From the NCBI GenBank assembly GCA_003254905.1, contig QANU01094918.1:1-64000 (forward strand): 64,000 nt of DNA, read 5' to 3'. Origin of the DNA: Nissolia schottii (lineage: Eukaryota; Streptophyta; Magnoliopsida; Fabales; Fabaceae). Each line of letters starts with the position of its first letter. Positions within the stretch are counted from its first letter, which is position 1. The translations under genes and the position numbers were made by a program. Shown here piece by piece: positions 32,295-44,769 of this stretch. A model generated the notes under the pieces. That model was not told the DNA's origin, ran no database searches, and saw nothing but the letters and a program-made list of their open reading frames with translations.

Positions 32295-33598
32295 GAAAAT
32301 ATATGGGAACAGGCATAAGGACACTCGACTTCCACTCTCCTGCCTATGTTGCTAGTTATAACTCCTATCCAATTATGAGATTTATTGATGATTAATGGTC
32401 AGGGTTACTGGATACTATCCTCTATATGGGTCAAGTAACCCGTCTTAGTATACGTTGGCCCATCTAATCTATTAGGAGGTTTAAACCTATTCTAAGTGTT
32501 TATGCCCTAGCTACTAGCCCCTCAAACGACCACACAAGTTGTGGTAAACTTTCTCAATGTCTCGCTCAACCTATGCTAAGCCTGTACATATCTTGCAACC
32601 TCTCTCTCGAGTCTGAAGCAAGGATACAAACTACCCATATGGTGATTAGGCATATAAATAGTGCAAGCAAAATAGAGTAGTAAACATTAATTCAATAAAA
32701 CCATAATCAGATAAAGAGTAATAATTTTACAACATAAATGATGGAGAGTTGATGTCCATACCCTAACAAGAAGGAGTTTCGTTCATGCTAATAGAAAGAA
32801 ATACAATTGTGAAAGAAGAAGAGAATTGATACATAGAGGACACAAACAGATGAATTCCTTATTGATAAGGAAGTCAATGGAGTCTCCTTTGATCTTATAG
32901 CTCTTCTAGTGTTGCCTCTTTACTCCAAATTGTCTTCTTGATGCTTTGGGGTCTAACTATTTATGCTCTATTTATAGAGGAGCTGTCAAGGTTGAGAAAT
33001 CCTTTTTTTTTTTATTTAGCGAAGGCCCATCGCTTAAGAGAGCATAAGGGCCTCTCAAGCGGTTAGATTTTTTCTTTGAAGTGTGATTTTTGTTTCTCTG
33101 TTGTGTGTTGGAGTATTGTAGGCATCATTGGAGCGCTCCCTAAAGCTTTTTCTTCATGTTTGCTTATCTTNATCCTAGGCTTCCCAATCCTTCATGGCTT
33201 CTTTCAATAGACATTATTCACCTAGAAAACACCCAAAGACACATATTTCCACCTAACATGCTTAAATTGTTAGTTTATGTAACCTATGTGAAATTGTACA
33301 TGAATGCATGCAAATGCAACCTAATATACAACTAAAATACCTAAAAACTACATGAATTAGCAAGAAAAATGAACTCTAATTGGAGAGTTATCAATGGTCA
33401 ACAACCGCCAGTGATTCCCCCACTGCAGTTAGGCTCCTCATTAGTTGTTAGTATATCGCATATTTCTGGTAGAGTAGTAGTGGTAGGAGCAAATACTCAC
33501 TTGGTAAAATATGAACAAACTTGTCAAAGTAACTCAAAAGTGCACAAACACAACTGCTACTCTAACAAGAGAACCTCCCACCCTTGAAGAACCCTAGT
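32295..33598 (-). mobile_element. Probable gypsy-derived sequence with minus-strand promoter
   Basis: No coding frame is recognised. A minus-strand TATA (CCTCTATAAATAG at about 32968-32980) and the general composition resemble an LTR of Athila type. The single N at 33171 is inside. The assignment is weak. Confidence 0.3.
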
Positions 33599-34994
33599 GA
33601 TAACTCTTTAATTAGAGTTATATCTTTCATAGTTTGCATAGTGTTTTAGGTTCATTTCATACATTTTAGGATTAGTTTAGGTGTTTGGTTACTGATTTTT
33701 AGGAATAAGGGCATCAAGAATAAGAGGAAACAAAAAGGGACTATGATGAACTATTTTTATTGAAATTTTTGCAGACTTTACACCTCAATAATGGACAACT
33801 ACCAACTCAGCTCCAACTAGAATGTTGTAGATCTATGTCTTAGCCTCAATTCGAGACTTGAATTACATCAATTGGAGGTCTATAGAGAAAGTTATGGTGT
33901 TTTACCCACTATAGCACCGACCTAACATAATTTTAATTCTGGTGCAGTCGGAGCTCGTTCGCCAAGTAGCTTGGAAAGTGCATTTTACTACTATAACTTT
34001 AGCCCTTGAGTGCCAGATCTACCGATCAAGCACGACTCAAACGCCAGGAACTCATTTTCAATGTTTTTTAACCAAAATTTGGCATATAGGTATAAATAGA
34101 ACATGATACAACTCACCCAAATCATCCAAACACATCAAAAAGAAGAAAAAAAATATTTTATAGTGAAGATCCTTAGAGGAGGAAAATCTCAAAGATTAGG
34201 GATTTCATCATCATCATTCCTCACTAAATTTTTTTTATATATTTTTTCTTCTCTCAATTCTAATTCTCCACCATGTTTGCTCTTTCCATTATGAACTAAT
34301 ATCCCTAAAATAGGGCCTTGATGTAAACTAATTTTGATTATATTAGTCTGACTTGAGGTCGTTCAGTATTTGATTGTGTTCTTTAAGTTTTTCTCACTCT
34401 TCTTAATTCTTTGACTAATTGGTCATTAATTAATTAAGTTCTTGTCTTTTATGCAATTCGAGAGAAGGAATACAAGGGTGCCCATGTGAGATTAACCACA
34501 ATCTAGTTATAATTAGAGATAATTTGTACAGATTGTGCGGTTGTATGTAGGAGTTCACACTGCAATAAGGCTTCAAATAGGCTAGTTTACACTAACAGAT
34601 TGGGTATTCAGTCTAGGAGAAGGCAATTGCTTGACCTTGAGAAAGGATAGTAGTTAGGAAAGGAATCCCAACCATTAACTAAACCCATTAGGAACTGAAT
34701 ACCCAAGAATTAGATTGAAATAGTCATATTAGGTCAAATCGAGTTCCCTAGTTCATTCATTGCATTAAATGAAAACACAAATTTGTTGCATTTTAATTAC
34801 TTAAATTTTGTGAATATTTTCTGCATTATATAATTCAGTTCTCAAATAAAATGCTCAATTCCTTCCAATTTGTTTGTCTATTGATTATCTAAGTAATTAA
34901 TCTGTCCTCGTGGGATAGATAACCCGAGTGTATATGATACTCGATTTTATTATTTATACGATATGGTATAATTGTTGTGATATTTCATATCACA
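33599..34994 (+). mobile_element. Probable Athila-like gypsy LTR, plus strand
   Basis: It starts TGATAACTCTTTAATTAGAG at 33599. It contains a GTTGTAGATCTATGTCTTAGC block shared with other LTR remnants here, and ends near the ATAACCCGAGTGTATATGAT block and TTTCATATCACA. The block CGTGGGATAGATAACCC resembles the 3' end of Athila LTRs. No matching target duplication was found. Confidence 0.4.
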
Positions 34995-35522
34995 TAAGGA
35001 AAGGAATGAAATAGGGAAGAAATATTCCTTTCTAATCTTTTCTATAACTCAAAGAAAAAAAAAGGAAAAGACGATTAGAAAGTTAGGAAGTAGAAATGGG
35101 AAAATAAAAGAGAAAGCCCTTTTTCTTTTCCTTTTCTGAGGATTTTCTTTCTTTGTAATTTTTTTCTTCAATTAAGTTTTTATAAACAAGTTCTTGTGCT
35201 TATAACTCTAGAACCGAAACTTTAAAAAAAAAAAAGAAACATAAACACGACACTTAATCATCAAGTTCTTAACAATTTCTCTTCTACTCCTCACTCTAGA
35301 ACTAGAACTTGAATAAAAATAATTAAGTAACAAGGAAAAGTCAAACATTGGCTCTGGCAGTACAATATGTCAAGTAACTCTGTATATTACTCCATAATTC
35401 AAGTTTCTATACATTTGCTTTTGTGCACATCACTCTGGAACTGAAACTTGAAACTAATTTACAAAATTCATAAATTGACAACTCTAGTCCTATCTGTTGA
35501 TAATTAAGCAACAATACAAGAG

Positions 35523-35558
<36 letters not shown>

Positions 35559-36149
35559 CTTAGGAGCTTCAATTATGTTTATGAGTCTCCACAAGATGAA
35601 CCATTTTAGTTCCCCAGATTGAGATTATGCAACAAGGTGGACTCGTCAATTATTTGTTGTCAACAATGAAATCAAAAACCACCAAAAACACCTATCCATA
35701 AAGAACTACATGACAAATAGATAGTCATGGTATCTTCACTAGATTTTGACCTATGTCATGAGATCATTAGGATCACTTTCCAATCATTCTTATCAACCTA
35801 ATACAAGCAAGTCATAGAATCACCATATAGGTATAGCCTCAAAGGATTTATGACCATTTAGGATCACATTCTAATCATCCTCACCACAAGAAAACAATCA
35901 TAATTCACATAATGGAAGAAGACAAGTCTATGGATTAAAAACTTGAAACTCATTATCTCAATAAAAACTTCTAAACAAAGTCCCCTTAATTTTCATCAAG
36001 GATTCAAAATATGCAATTAGAATTCAATTATAGAAAACCTAATACATATTTACTTCATAAGCTTCACCAATTGAAGAAAAACCAACTTTCAAACCAGTCA
36101 CAATTTTCCAAAACCTAATTTCACAAAAGAGTCTTGAAATGCCATAAAT
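34995..36149. other. AT-rich non-coding region
   Basis: No gene. It holds a (TA)n microsatellite at 35526-35557. The last part (about 36000-36149) flows without a break into the duplicated segment. Confidence 0.45.
35526..35557. repeat. (TA)n microsatellite
   Basis: About sixteen uninterrupted TA units. Confidence 0.95.
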
Positions 36150-37189
36150 AAAAGGAATCAACTATCAAAACACAAAATTTCATAGCCTAGAACTATGAGG
36201 CACATATGGCTGAATGCATTCCCTAAGAAACAACTCATGCAAAAACTCAATTTTAGACCAGACCCTCATCATCAAGGAACCTTAATATCATGCAAGGATC
36301 AATAATTAATCACTAAAATAAAAATTTTCAAAGCCTAGGTACATGAAACACACATGGCCAAAATGCATACTCAAAACCTCACTCATTTAAAAACTCATTT
36401 TCATATAAAACACTCTTCATAAATGAGACTTGGAAAGATGTGAAGATCAAGAATCCATCATCATTTCCTCAAGAAACATAAACCATCATCAAACTCTTCA
36501 AAAAAAATACTTAACGACTCAAAACCTTCACTCTTCATAAAATCATTTTATAAAAAAAAACATGTGACAAGTAGTCTTAAAGCATCACAAGGAACTAGAA
36601 TCTACCATTAGTATCACAAGAAAACCACTAAATCAACTAGACACTTCACAAAACTCTTGTAAGACTCAAAGCCCTAACTTTTTGTAGAGACCTTTTTTGA
36701 AGAAAGCTTTAAGATGAAACGGTCTTAGAATCTCATAAGGAACACAAATATATCATTAGTTCAATATGAAAAGCAACCAAACATCAAATCACTTCACAAA
36801 GCTCTTCTAAGACTCAATTCTTTAAAGTCTTATAATGTAGGAAATATAAGAGGAATCTCTAAAACTCTCATTAATAGATGGGAAGCTAAATCAAATGTCT
36901 ACTTGACCATTTTTAGGTCAAAAGTCAAAACCATGGTGCTGAAATTTCATATTGGAACTACCGCAAAGATCAGGGCATAACTTCATCTGAAATCCAAACA
37001 AGGAAAAAAAATTCTATTTTACATGGAATTAAAAGATCTACAACTTTCATGAATACATCTGGAGCTAATTCGAACGTTTTGATCATCACAGAAAGCTAGA
37101 AATATTTTGACATTGATTGGAATCAAAAACACGATGTTCACCCATTGGTCCATTTTGGAAAGGCATAACCCAAATTTATATATATTTAA

Positions 37190-38100
37190 TCATCCAATAT
37201 CATATTTATAATAATCTAGGTTTTATTTTAGATTTTAGGATTAGTCTTCTCTTCCCCTCTCTTTCTCTTCTTTTTCTTCCTCTTTAGACACACTTGGATT
37301 GGTTTATGCTTGTAACCTTCATTAGTGGAGGATTAGATTAAATCTTGTGCAAGGAAAACGCCAAGGACCAATTATTTTTTAAGGTTTTTATGTATTTATT
37401 TATGCAATTCATATTTAGTTTCTATTCCTCTCTTTTTACACCTCTCACTTAGACTCCTTTGTTGTTTGACTATTGCGCGTCTAATTTGAGTGCTTAATTT
37501 ATATATGGTAAGATGATGTATATTTCATTCATGATTAGGGTAAATTTTAGGTTTGTATGTTACTACGATGTATTAATATTAGCGTTTCAATTTGGAGAAA
37601 ATTAAATCAATTGATTAATCGAACCTAAATTGGCAAGAGGAGTGGTTTAATGCCGATCTAGGATACATTGGTACAATTTATTCTTAAACTAATATATATT
37701 CATAGGGTTGCGATTATGGTTTACTAAGATAGAGGTTAGTCAAATCTCTAGTGCAATCGTAACTTGACTAGGATTATTTGCGATTGATTAGGCGATTATC
37801 TAGTTAATGAACCAACAACTATATGTGAATTGACGTGAGTGACCTATAATAATAGTCCAAAAATATGCAGTCGAATACTTGTGTGGGTAACCTTTAGTTT
37901 ATTTTTTCTTTTTTTTTATTTTCCTTGCAAACCAACAAAATCCCCCTTTTTCTATTGTGTTCATAATTGATTAGCAACATGTCCACATGAGAACGACCTG
38001 AGTTTTGTCATTAGATTACAAATTTATATTTCTGAATTTTTAATTAATTTGGGCTACTCAAAAATCGATACCAATACCTTAGGGTTTTTTCTTTGGAATC
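37190..38100 (+). mobile_element. LTR-like remnant in duplication copy A
   Basis: The composition (AATCTAGGTTTTATTTTAG, a C/T-rich block, TTAATTTGGGCTACTC, AATCGATACCAATACC) resembles a gypsy LTR. Ends are not defined. Its counterpart in copy B is about 43580-44485. Confidence 0.3.
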
Positions 38101-38379
38101 TCTTAGTGGATTAGTAATCCTTGTGGGACCTTAGCGGCGTATGAGTAATGTGTCGCTAGAGACCCTTATAGGGTTTTAACTATTAAGAGTTCTATGAGAA
38201 CTAGCCTAAGTAATCAGTGGTAAATAGTTAATTGTGACTGAATAAGTAAGGGAAGATCTGGGAATGAACCATATGGTGCTTAGACTTCCGTCAAGGCCAA
38301 AATGGTGACTTTGTGACCTAAGTTCTAAAGGTTTTGTTTGTGGTCCTCAGAGTTTAGAGTTAGGAATATATTTTATAGT

Positions 38380-40095
38380 TGATGCAAAAGTATTAAATGA
38401 GGGAATAGTGACCATAAAGTCTTAAACGATATGAGAACGATTTAAGCATGGATGTGCTGTAAGTATAGTTCAAGCTCTGCCTATATTATTAGCAGGAAAT
38501 GTTATGACTATGTTTATTATGTGGATGTTTACTTATGCCAATGTTATGCTTCCTTGCGTCATCTAATGATTATGCTTATGTTTATGTTTATGCATATGTT
38601 ATTGCCCATGATCAAGACTATGTTCATGTTTATAATGATGCGTAAGCTATGCCTTGTAATGAGGACTTAAATGATGTAAAGGCTACAAGTAGGCATAAAT
38701 AAATATATCACAACTCATTATATAAATGTGTTATGCAATTTTTCAAAAGCAAGTGAAAGACAATTTATGTTCTCAATCAAGGCAATATCCATAAGATGTT
38801 TTTAAGGATGAGAAAGATAGATTAGGTCCTCAATTAAGGAATATGCATAATACATTTTTAAATATCGCACTTATAGTGCCAAAACCAACGCAATTATTTG
38901 GTTACCTCTGTTAATGCAGAGGTTGTACGCTGTCTGAAGGGGTCGTAACTTCCAAGTCTAGTGAATGGATATTAATCCAAAAAGAACTTTTCAGCAATAC
39001 ATGTGCAAAGATTAAAGGTAGGCATCTATTAAGGAGAGATTCCTTTGGGTTAATACAGTTAGCTAGTGACCTTGACCAACCTTGTCGTTGGCTCAAAGGT
39101 TGTATGTCATTGGCCTAGTATAGTTAGCGAGTCATTTCAACCAATGTAAATAATTGGATAAAGACCTAATCAAGTTTATTGTAGTTCACTACCATGGATT
39201 GAGCTCAACTCCTTTATCTCGAATTTGTATGCCCAAGGGTAGTAACCAATCCCTCAGGTGTACTAAAGGGTATAATGTAAAAGAATGGTGCACAAAGAAA
39301 ATTCATAATGTTTTTATGCATGCATCTAATTTATTGCACAAGGTTATGTACTCATTGTTATATATATGTTGTGTGTAAGTGCTAGTTAAAGGAAAGACTA
39401 CGACTAACTAGTAACTGTTTGGGAATAAGACAAGATAATTAAGTAAACCTTATATGTATGATCACTTAGAGGTGGCCCTAACGGCGGAACCCTATGCGAA
39501 ATCACCTAGACAGTGCATAGAGATCCACTAAGAAAACTTGTTTTTCTCATACCCTCCACATTTGGTTCTAGGTTTCAATAGAGATTGCGAGGGACATGGA
39601 GATCTTGGACCTGGCCATATCATCTACTAGTTTTGACATTTGTGAGGAGTTGTCTTTTCGAGGGTCATCTTGTGAACCTAGAGATTTTATAAAGAGCATT
39701 GTTGCAACGGTTTCTACTGCATGTTTTGTATGGCTTAATGTGATCGTTTTTCCTTTACTTTGTAAATTGTTCTCATGATATATGATTTTGCCATTGCCTT
39801 TTCTTTTCGATTTTGACTATGGTATTGTATTTGGGTATATCATGACATTAATGTATTATTTTTAATGATCAATGTATGAGGCTAATCAAATACATAATTA
39901 TGTACATCATGATATATGTTTGTATGTCATTCCACATTGTTATGCACCCTTAAAACTTATTTCTTATCAATATTCCCCCATATTTTCTAAATAAGTATTT
40001 AAAAAGCATAGTCTATAGTTAAGGTAAAGCTAAAATGTGACGAGAGGTGAGCCTTAAGTACGACTTAAGCGTAATTAGCTAGCTAGGGTGTTACA
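38380..40095 (+). mobile_element. 3' part of TGTAACA-family LTR, copy A
   Basis: It contains the CACTTAGAGGTGGCC block near 39464, the CCACTAAGAAAACTTG...TTTTTCTCATACCCTCC block near 39525, and the AGTACGACTTAAGCGTAATT block. It ends AGCTAGCTAGGGTGTTACA at 40095. An ATGTTTATG-rich tract (about 38560-38640) occupies the tandem-repeat position of the family. The 5' start is missing. Confidence 0.65.
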
Positions 40096-40179
40096 ACACT
40101 TCATTTGAGTAAACTTTCCAATTTGTCTCCAACATTGACTGTGTCGGTCAAGTTCGTCCTTGTCCCTAGATCCTTGATG

Positions 40180-40620
40180 CTAAGGGCGGATTTGATGTAC
40201 AATGTAACAAGTATAAGAACCTTGGGATAACCACACCCCCAAAATCTAATTATTAGGGTAGGAGAGCTCAAGCCCTTATAAGATCTTCCCATCAAGGTAG
40301 CATCCCGGATGTGAGACTCATTACCTTACCACCCCCTTCGAAAGTCAGAACCCCAACGGCTGCACTCTATAACACATCACTAGACGACGCCTCACTCAAT
40401 CCCGGCCAACCCCTCTGTCGGTCAGAACCCTCTACAGGTAGCCCTCTTTAGTTGGTTAGCTCTCAATGAAAGCATCATTTGTAACAAGCATAAGAATCTT
40501 GGGAGAACCACACTCTAAAAGCTAGCTATTAGGGTGGGAGAGCCCAAGTCCTTGTATGACCTTCCCATCAAGGCATCCCAAGGTGGGACTCGTTATATGA
40601 GGATGCCAGTCTGAGAGACA
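40180..40620 (-). repeat. Two diverged copies of a short repeat, copy A
   Basis: Blocks beginning near 40205 (CATAAGAACC / TTGGGATAACCACACC) and 40488 (CATAAGAATC / TTGGGAGAACCACAC) share order and sequence through GAGAGCCCAAG and CTTCCCATCAAGG. Read on the minus strand they resemble a repeat of the GTCCCACAT...TTGGGCTCTCC...GTGTGGTTCTCCC type that I recall from legume genomes. Confidence 0.5.
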
Positions 40621-41334
40621 AATTTACTATTTTCGAAAGCTTTGAGGAAGAACTTGATCGACGCTGCCAACATTAGAAATAAATTTAAAGGTTTACTCGC
40701 ACTTGATTTGACCATCATTGATATTATCAAACCCCGCGAGCTATTTAAATCTATAACTGTCTCGATGTTTTTGTATCATAAGAGCTGAATGAGAATTGTA
40801 ATTTGAATTCTTGTCAGTTGACTTGCTCATTAATCTTTTATTTCGTCATTTGCTTCTCCTCTATATACACTTTAATTTATTACTCTTACATGTCGTCATT
40901 CGTACTAATTAGTTACATATTGAACTAGTTTTTACGTGTGCCATTTTCTTCCCATTGCTCAATTTAACCTCCAATTTTTAAGTAGTTATGTGAAGCGTAA
41001 GTAATACTTCGTGTATTTATTAACAAATTATTATAAACACATTAAATTCCAACATCTAAAAGTCATATTTTTCACATAATTTAGAGAATTATATCCATCC
41101 TTTCTCTCTCAATCATCGCATCATTACATGTACATTTAACCGCATCGAAACAAATCTCACATTATATAAACACAACGAAAGGACAACAAAAAAGACGAGT
41201 GTTAAAAGAAAAAGTTGAGCCAAGTTATGGTATCTTTACAGAGACATGTAAGTCCTAAAACACCGCCTGCAACTAACATCTTCATTTTTAAAATACCGTC
41301 CCTGATTTTGGCCCTTGTGTGGCAAGTTTCTTGC

Positions 41335-41340
41335 GTTGAC
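41335..41340 (+). promoter_or_regulatory. W-box-like TTGACC upstream of PGG copy 2
   Basis: TTGACC about 105 bp before the ATG. The equivalent site before copy 3 reads TTGACG. W-boxes bind WRKY factors, but a six-base match is weak evidence. Confidence 0.25.
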
Positions 41341-41443
41341 CTATAGCCTATTATATTTGGTGGAAGGTTCGTGGAAAAGACCCCATTTTTTCCATTCACA
41401 TTTAATTAAATTTCCGCTCCGCGCAGTGCATCCTAAAAAAAAA

Positions 41444-42094
41444 ATGGAGCGGAGGTCACTACCAACACATGCCGTTGCCCAGAATGGAGCAAACGGAGGA
41501 GCCACATCAACGGGTAGCCAATTCACGAGGAACCAGCACCACATGATAAATTGGGTAGAAGAGACGAGAGGCTCCCTAATGATCGTGGCCACGGTCATCG
41601 CAACCCTGACCTTCCAAATTGCGATAAACCCGCCGGGGGGCGTTTGGCAGGCAGACACGAGTAGCCCGCAGCAGGGTTGTGATGTGGGCAGAACGTGCAA
41701 GGCTGGTACTTCTGTGTTAGCCTCTGGGGACACAGAGCAGAAGTTTAAATACGAGATTTTCATACTGTTATGCACCGTATCTTTCTCGGCATCTCAGAGC
41801 GTAATCCTTTTTCTGCTTACTGGATTCCCCCTCCGTAACAGGTTAGTCATGTGGCTGCTGATAATAGTTATGTGCGTCTCAGTGGTTTGTTTGTCAGGGG
41901 CCTATGTAATTTCCATATGGATGGTCATGCACCCCCTTGACAAGACACTGAACCGCATCACTCTGTATTACGCAGCGTTTTGGGGGGTCCTTGTTTCCTT
42001 GCTGGGCTTGGTGCTCTTGTGCCGCTTTTTGTTTTGGCTGGTGAAGCAGTTGTGCCGCCTTTTGTGTTGTTGCTGCTGCAGAAGTGCGCCTTAG
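41444..42094 (+). CDS. PGG-domain four-pass membrane protein, copy 2 (216 aa)
   Basis: A single-exon frame from ATG 41444. The open frame extends further upstream but without an earlier ATG, and copy 3 starts at the same point. Residues 1-40 are soluble. Segment 1 is about 44-61, followed by NPPGG (62-66), the motif that names the PGG domain. A loop with two Cys (79 and 85) follows. Further segments are about 104-128, 135-158 and 174-200. The tail holds Cys204 and five consecutive Cys (208-212), a candidate palmitoylation site. In known families the PGG domain follows ankyrin repeats (ACD6-like, defence-related); none exists here, and the upstream sequence is transposon-derived. Likely a small membrane protein of unknown role. 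About 85% identical by eye to copy 3, more distant from copy 1. Confidence 0.82.
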   Translation: MERRSLPTHAVAQNGANGGATSTGSQFTRNQHHMINWVEETRGSLMIVATVIATLTFQIAINPPGGVWQADTSSPQQGCDVGRTCKAGTSVLASGDTEQKFKYEIFILLCTVSFSASQSVILFLLTGFPLRNRLVMWLLIIVMCVSVVCLSGAYVISIWMVMHPLDKTLNRITLYYAAFWGVLVSLLGLVLLCRFLFWLVKQLCRLLCCCCCRSAP

Positions 42095-42149
42095 CTAGCT
42101 AGCTGCTGGATGTCAGCCATGGACGGACTGTTGTATCATAATCAATAGA

Positions 42150-42265
42150 TGCATGTTAAATTTTTTTTAGGTAAGTTTTATACCGCCATACTCACAAATA
42201 CATGGGGTCTGTGTGAGATCCACTATGATAGAGTCCATATGAACCTCGCATTTTTGTGATTAAGT
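42150..42265. repeat. ~115-bp insertion specific to copy A
   Basis: Sequence around TACCGCCATACTCACAAATA and TGTGTGAGATCCACTATGAT interrupts the 3' flank of PGG copy 2 and is absent after copy 3. Its ends are not clear enough to assign a class. A short inserted element is likely. Confidence 0.5.
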
Positions 42266-44769
42266 TGCCTAGAAAAAGTTGTTATAATGGAATTATTGTT
42301 GTTCTTAGTTTGGGGTCTTCGGTTTTCATCTTGGCCTTTAGCTTCCGTCTCGATTGGGTTTTGGTCGAATACTAGTTGTTAACGAGTGTGCATCTAAGTT
42401 TTGCTAGTCAATTTAGTATCGTATTTTATCTATTTTCAAAGAAAATATTTTCAAAGAAAATATAGCTACGTTATTTGTATACACCAAATCATAAATCTAA
42501 ATAGAGTGGTGTTTTTTTGGTTCTTTTGTATCTTTAAAAGGAATCAACCATGAAAACACAATTTCATAGCCTAGAACTATGAGGCACATATGGCTGAATG
42601 CATTCCCTAAGAAACAACTCATGCAAAAAACTCAATTTTAGGCCAGACCCTCTTCATCAAGGAACCTTAATATCATGCAAGGTTCAATAATTAATCACCA
42701 TAATAAAAAGTTTCAAAGCCTAGATACATGAAACACACATGGCCAAAATGCATACTCAAAACCTCACTCATTTAAAGACTCGTTTTCATATAAAACACAC
42801 TTCATAAATGAGACTTGGAAAGATGTGAAGATCAAGAATCCATCATCATTTCCTCAAGAAACATAAACCATCATCAAACCCTTCAAAAAGATACTTTAAG
42901 ACTCAAAACCTTCACTCTTCATAAAATCATTTTATCAAGAAAAAACATGTGACTAGTAGTCTTAAAGCATCACAAGGAACTAGAATCTACCATTAGTATC
43001 ACAAGAAAACTACTAAATCAACTAGACACTTCACAAAACTCTTGTAACACTCAAAGCCCTAACTTTTTGTAGAGACCTTTTTTGAAGAAAGGTTTAAGAT
43101 GAAATGGTCTTAGAATCTCATAAGGAACACAAATAAATCATTAGTTCAATATGAAAAACAACCAAACATCAAATCACTTCACAAAGCTCTTCTAAGACTC
43201 AATTCTTTCAAGTCATATAATGTAGAAAATATAAGAGGAATCTCTTAAACTCTCATTAATAGATGGGAAGCTAAATCAAATGTCTACTTGACCATTTTTA
43301 GTTCCAAAGTCAAAACAATGGTGCTGAAATTTTATATTGGAACTACCTTAAATATCAGGGCATAACTTCTTCATCTGAAATCCAAACAAGGAAAAAAATT
43401 TATACTTCATATGGAAGTAAAAGATCTACAACTTTCATGAATACATCTGGAGCTAATTCGAACGTTTTGATCATCACAGAAAGCTAGAAATATTTTGACA
43501 TTGATTGGACTCAAAAACACGATGTTCACCCATTGGTCCATTTTGGAAAGGCATAACCCAAATTTATATATATTTAATCATCCAATATCATATTTTTAGT
43601 AATCTAGGTTTTAGTTCAAATTTTAGGACTAGTCTTCTCTTCCCCTCTCTTTCTCTTCTTTTTCTTCCTCTTTATACACACTTGGATTTTGCTTTATGCT
43701 TGTAACCTTCATTAATGGAGGATTAGATTGAATCTTGTGCAAGGAAAACACCAAGGACCAATTATTTTTTGAGATTTTGATGTATTTATTTATGCAATTC
43801 ATATTTAGTTTCTATTCCTCTCTTTTCACACCTCTCACTTAGACTCCTTTGTTGTTTGATTATTGCGCGTCTAATTTGAGCGCTTAATTTATATATGGTA
43901 AGATGATGTATACTTCATTCATGATTAGGACAAATTTTAGGTTTGTATGTTACTACAATGTATTAATATTAGGGTTTCAATTTGGAGAAAATTAAATAAA
44001 TTGATTAATCGAACCTAAATTGGCAAGAGGAGTGGTTTAACGCTCGATCTGGGTTACATTGGTGCAATTTATTCTTAAACTAATCTATATTCATAGGGTT
44101 GAGATTATGGTTTACTAAGATATAGGTTAGTCAAATCTCTAGTGCAATCGTAACTTGACTAGGATTATTTGCGATTGATTAGGGGATTATCTAGTTAATG
44201 AACCAACAACTATATGTGAATTGACGTGAGTGACCTATGATAATAGTCCAAAAATATGCAGTCGAATACTTGTGTGGGTAACCTTTAGTTTATTTTTTTC
44301 ATTATTTTATTTTCCTTGCAAACCAACAAAATCCCCCTTTTTCTATTGTGTTCATAATTGATTAGCAACATGTCCACATGAGAACGACCTGCGTTGTCTC
44401 ATTAGACTACAAATTTATATTTCTCAATTTTTAATTAATTTGGGTGACTCAAAAATCGATACCAATACCTTAGGGTTTTTTCTTTGGAATCTCTTAGTGG
44501 ATTAGTAATCGTTGTGGGACCCTAGCAGCGTATGAGTAATGTGTCGCTAGAGAACCTTATATGGTTTTAACCATTAAGAGTTCTATGAGAACTAGCCTTA
44601 GTAATCGGTGGTAAATAGTTAATTGTCATTGAATTAGTATGGGAAGATCTGGGAATGAACCATATGGTGCTTAGACTTCCGTCAAGGCCAAAATGGTGAC
44701 TTTGTGACCTAAGTTCTAAAGGTTTTGTTTGTGGTCCTCTGAGTTTAGAGTTAGGAACATATTTTATAG

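Larger units (their letters stand above)
36150..42535 (+). repeat. Tandem segmental duplication, copy A (~6.39 kb)
   Basis: Copy A begins at AAAAGGAATCAAC (36150) and copy B at the same sequence (42536). The rest is colinear at offsets of 6386-6392 bp over most of the length, rising to 6498 near the PGG gene because of indels. The segment contains, in order, LTR-like non-coding sequence, a truncated TGTAACA-family LTR 3' end (ending 40095), a pair of short repeats, and PGG copy 2. The junction carries AAA microhomology (TCTTTAAA against ATAAAAGG). Confidence 0.92.

Noticed and set aside
37285..40100. Target duplication ACACT around the truncated LTR in the 6.39-kb duplicate
   Set aside because: ACACT at about 37289 is followed by TGGATTGG, not the family start TGTAACA. 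A 5-bp match over kilobases is expected by chance.
41341..41775. 144-codon minus ORF opposite PGG copy 2
   Set aside because: Antisense shadow of the PGG gene. The same shadow is shortened opposite copy 3, so it is not conserved.
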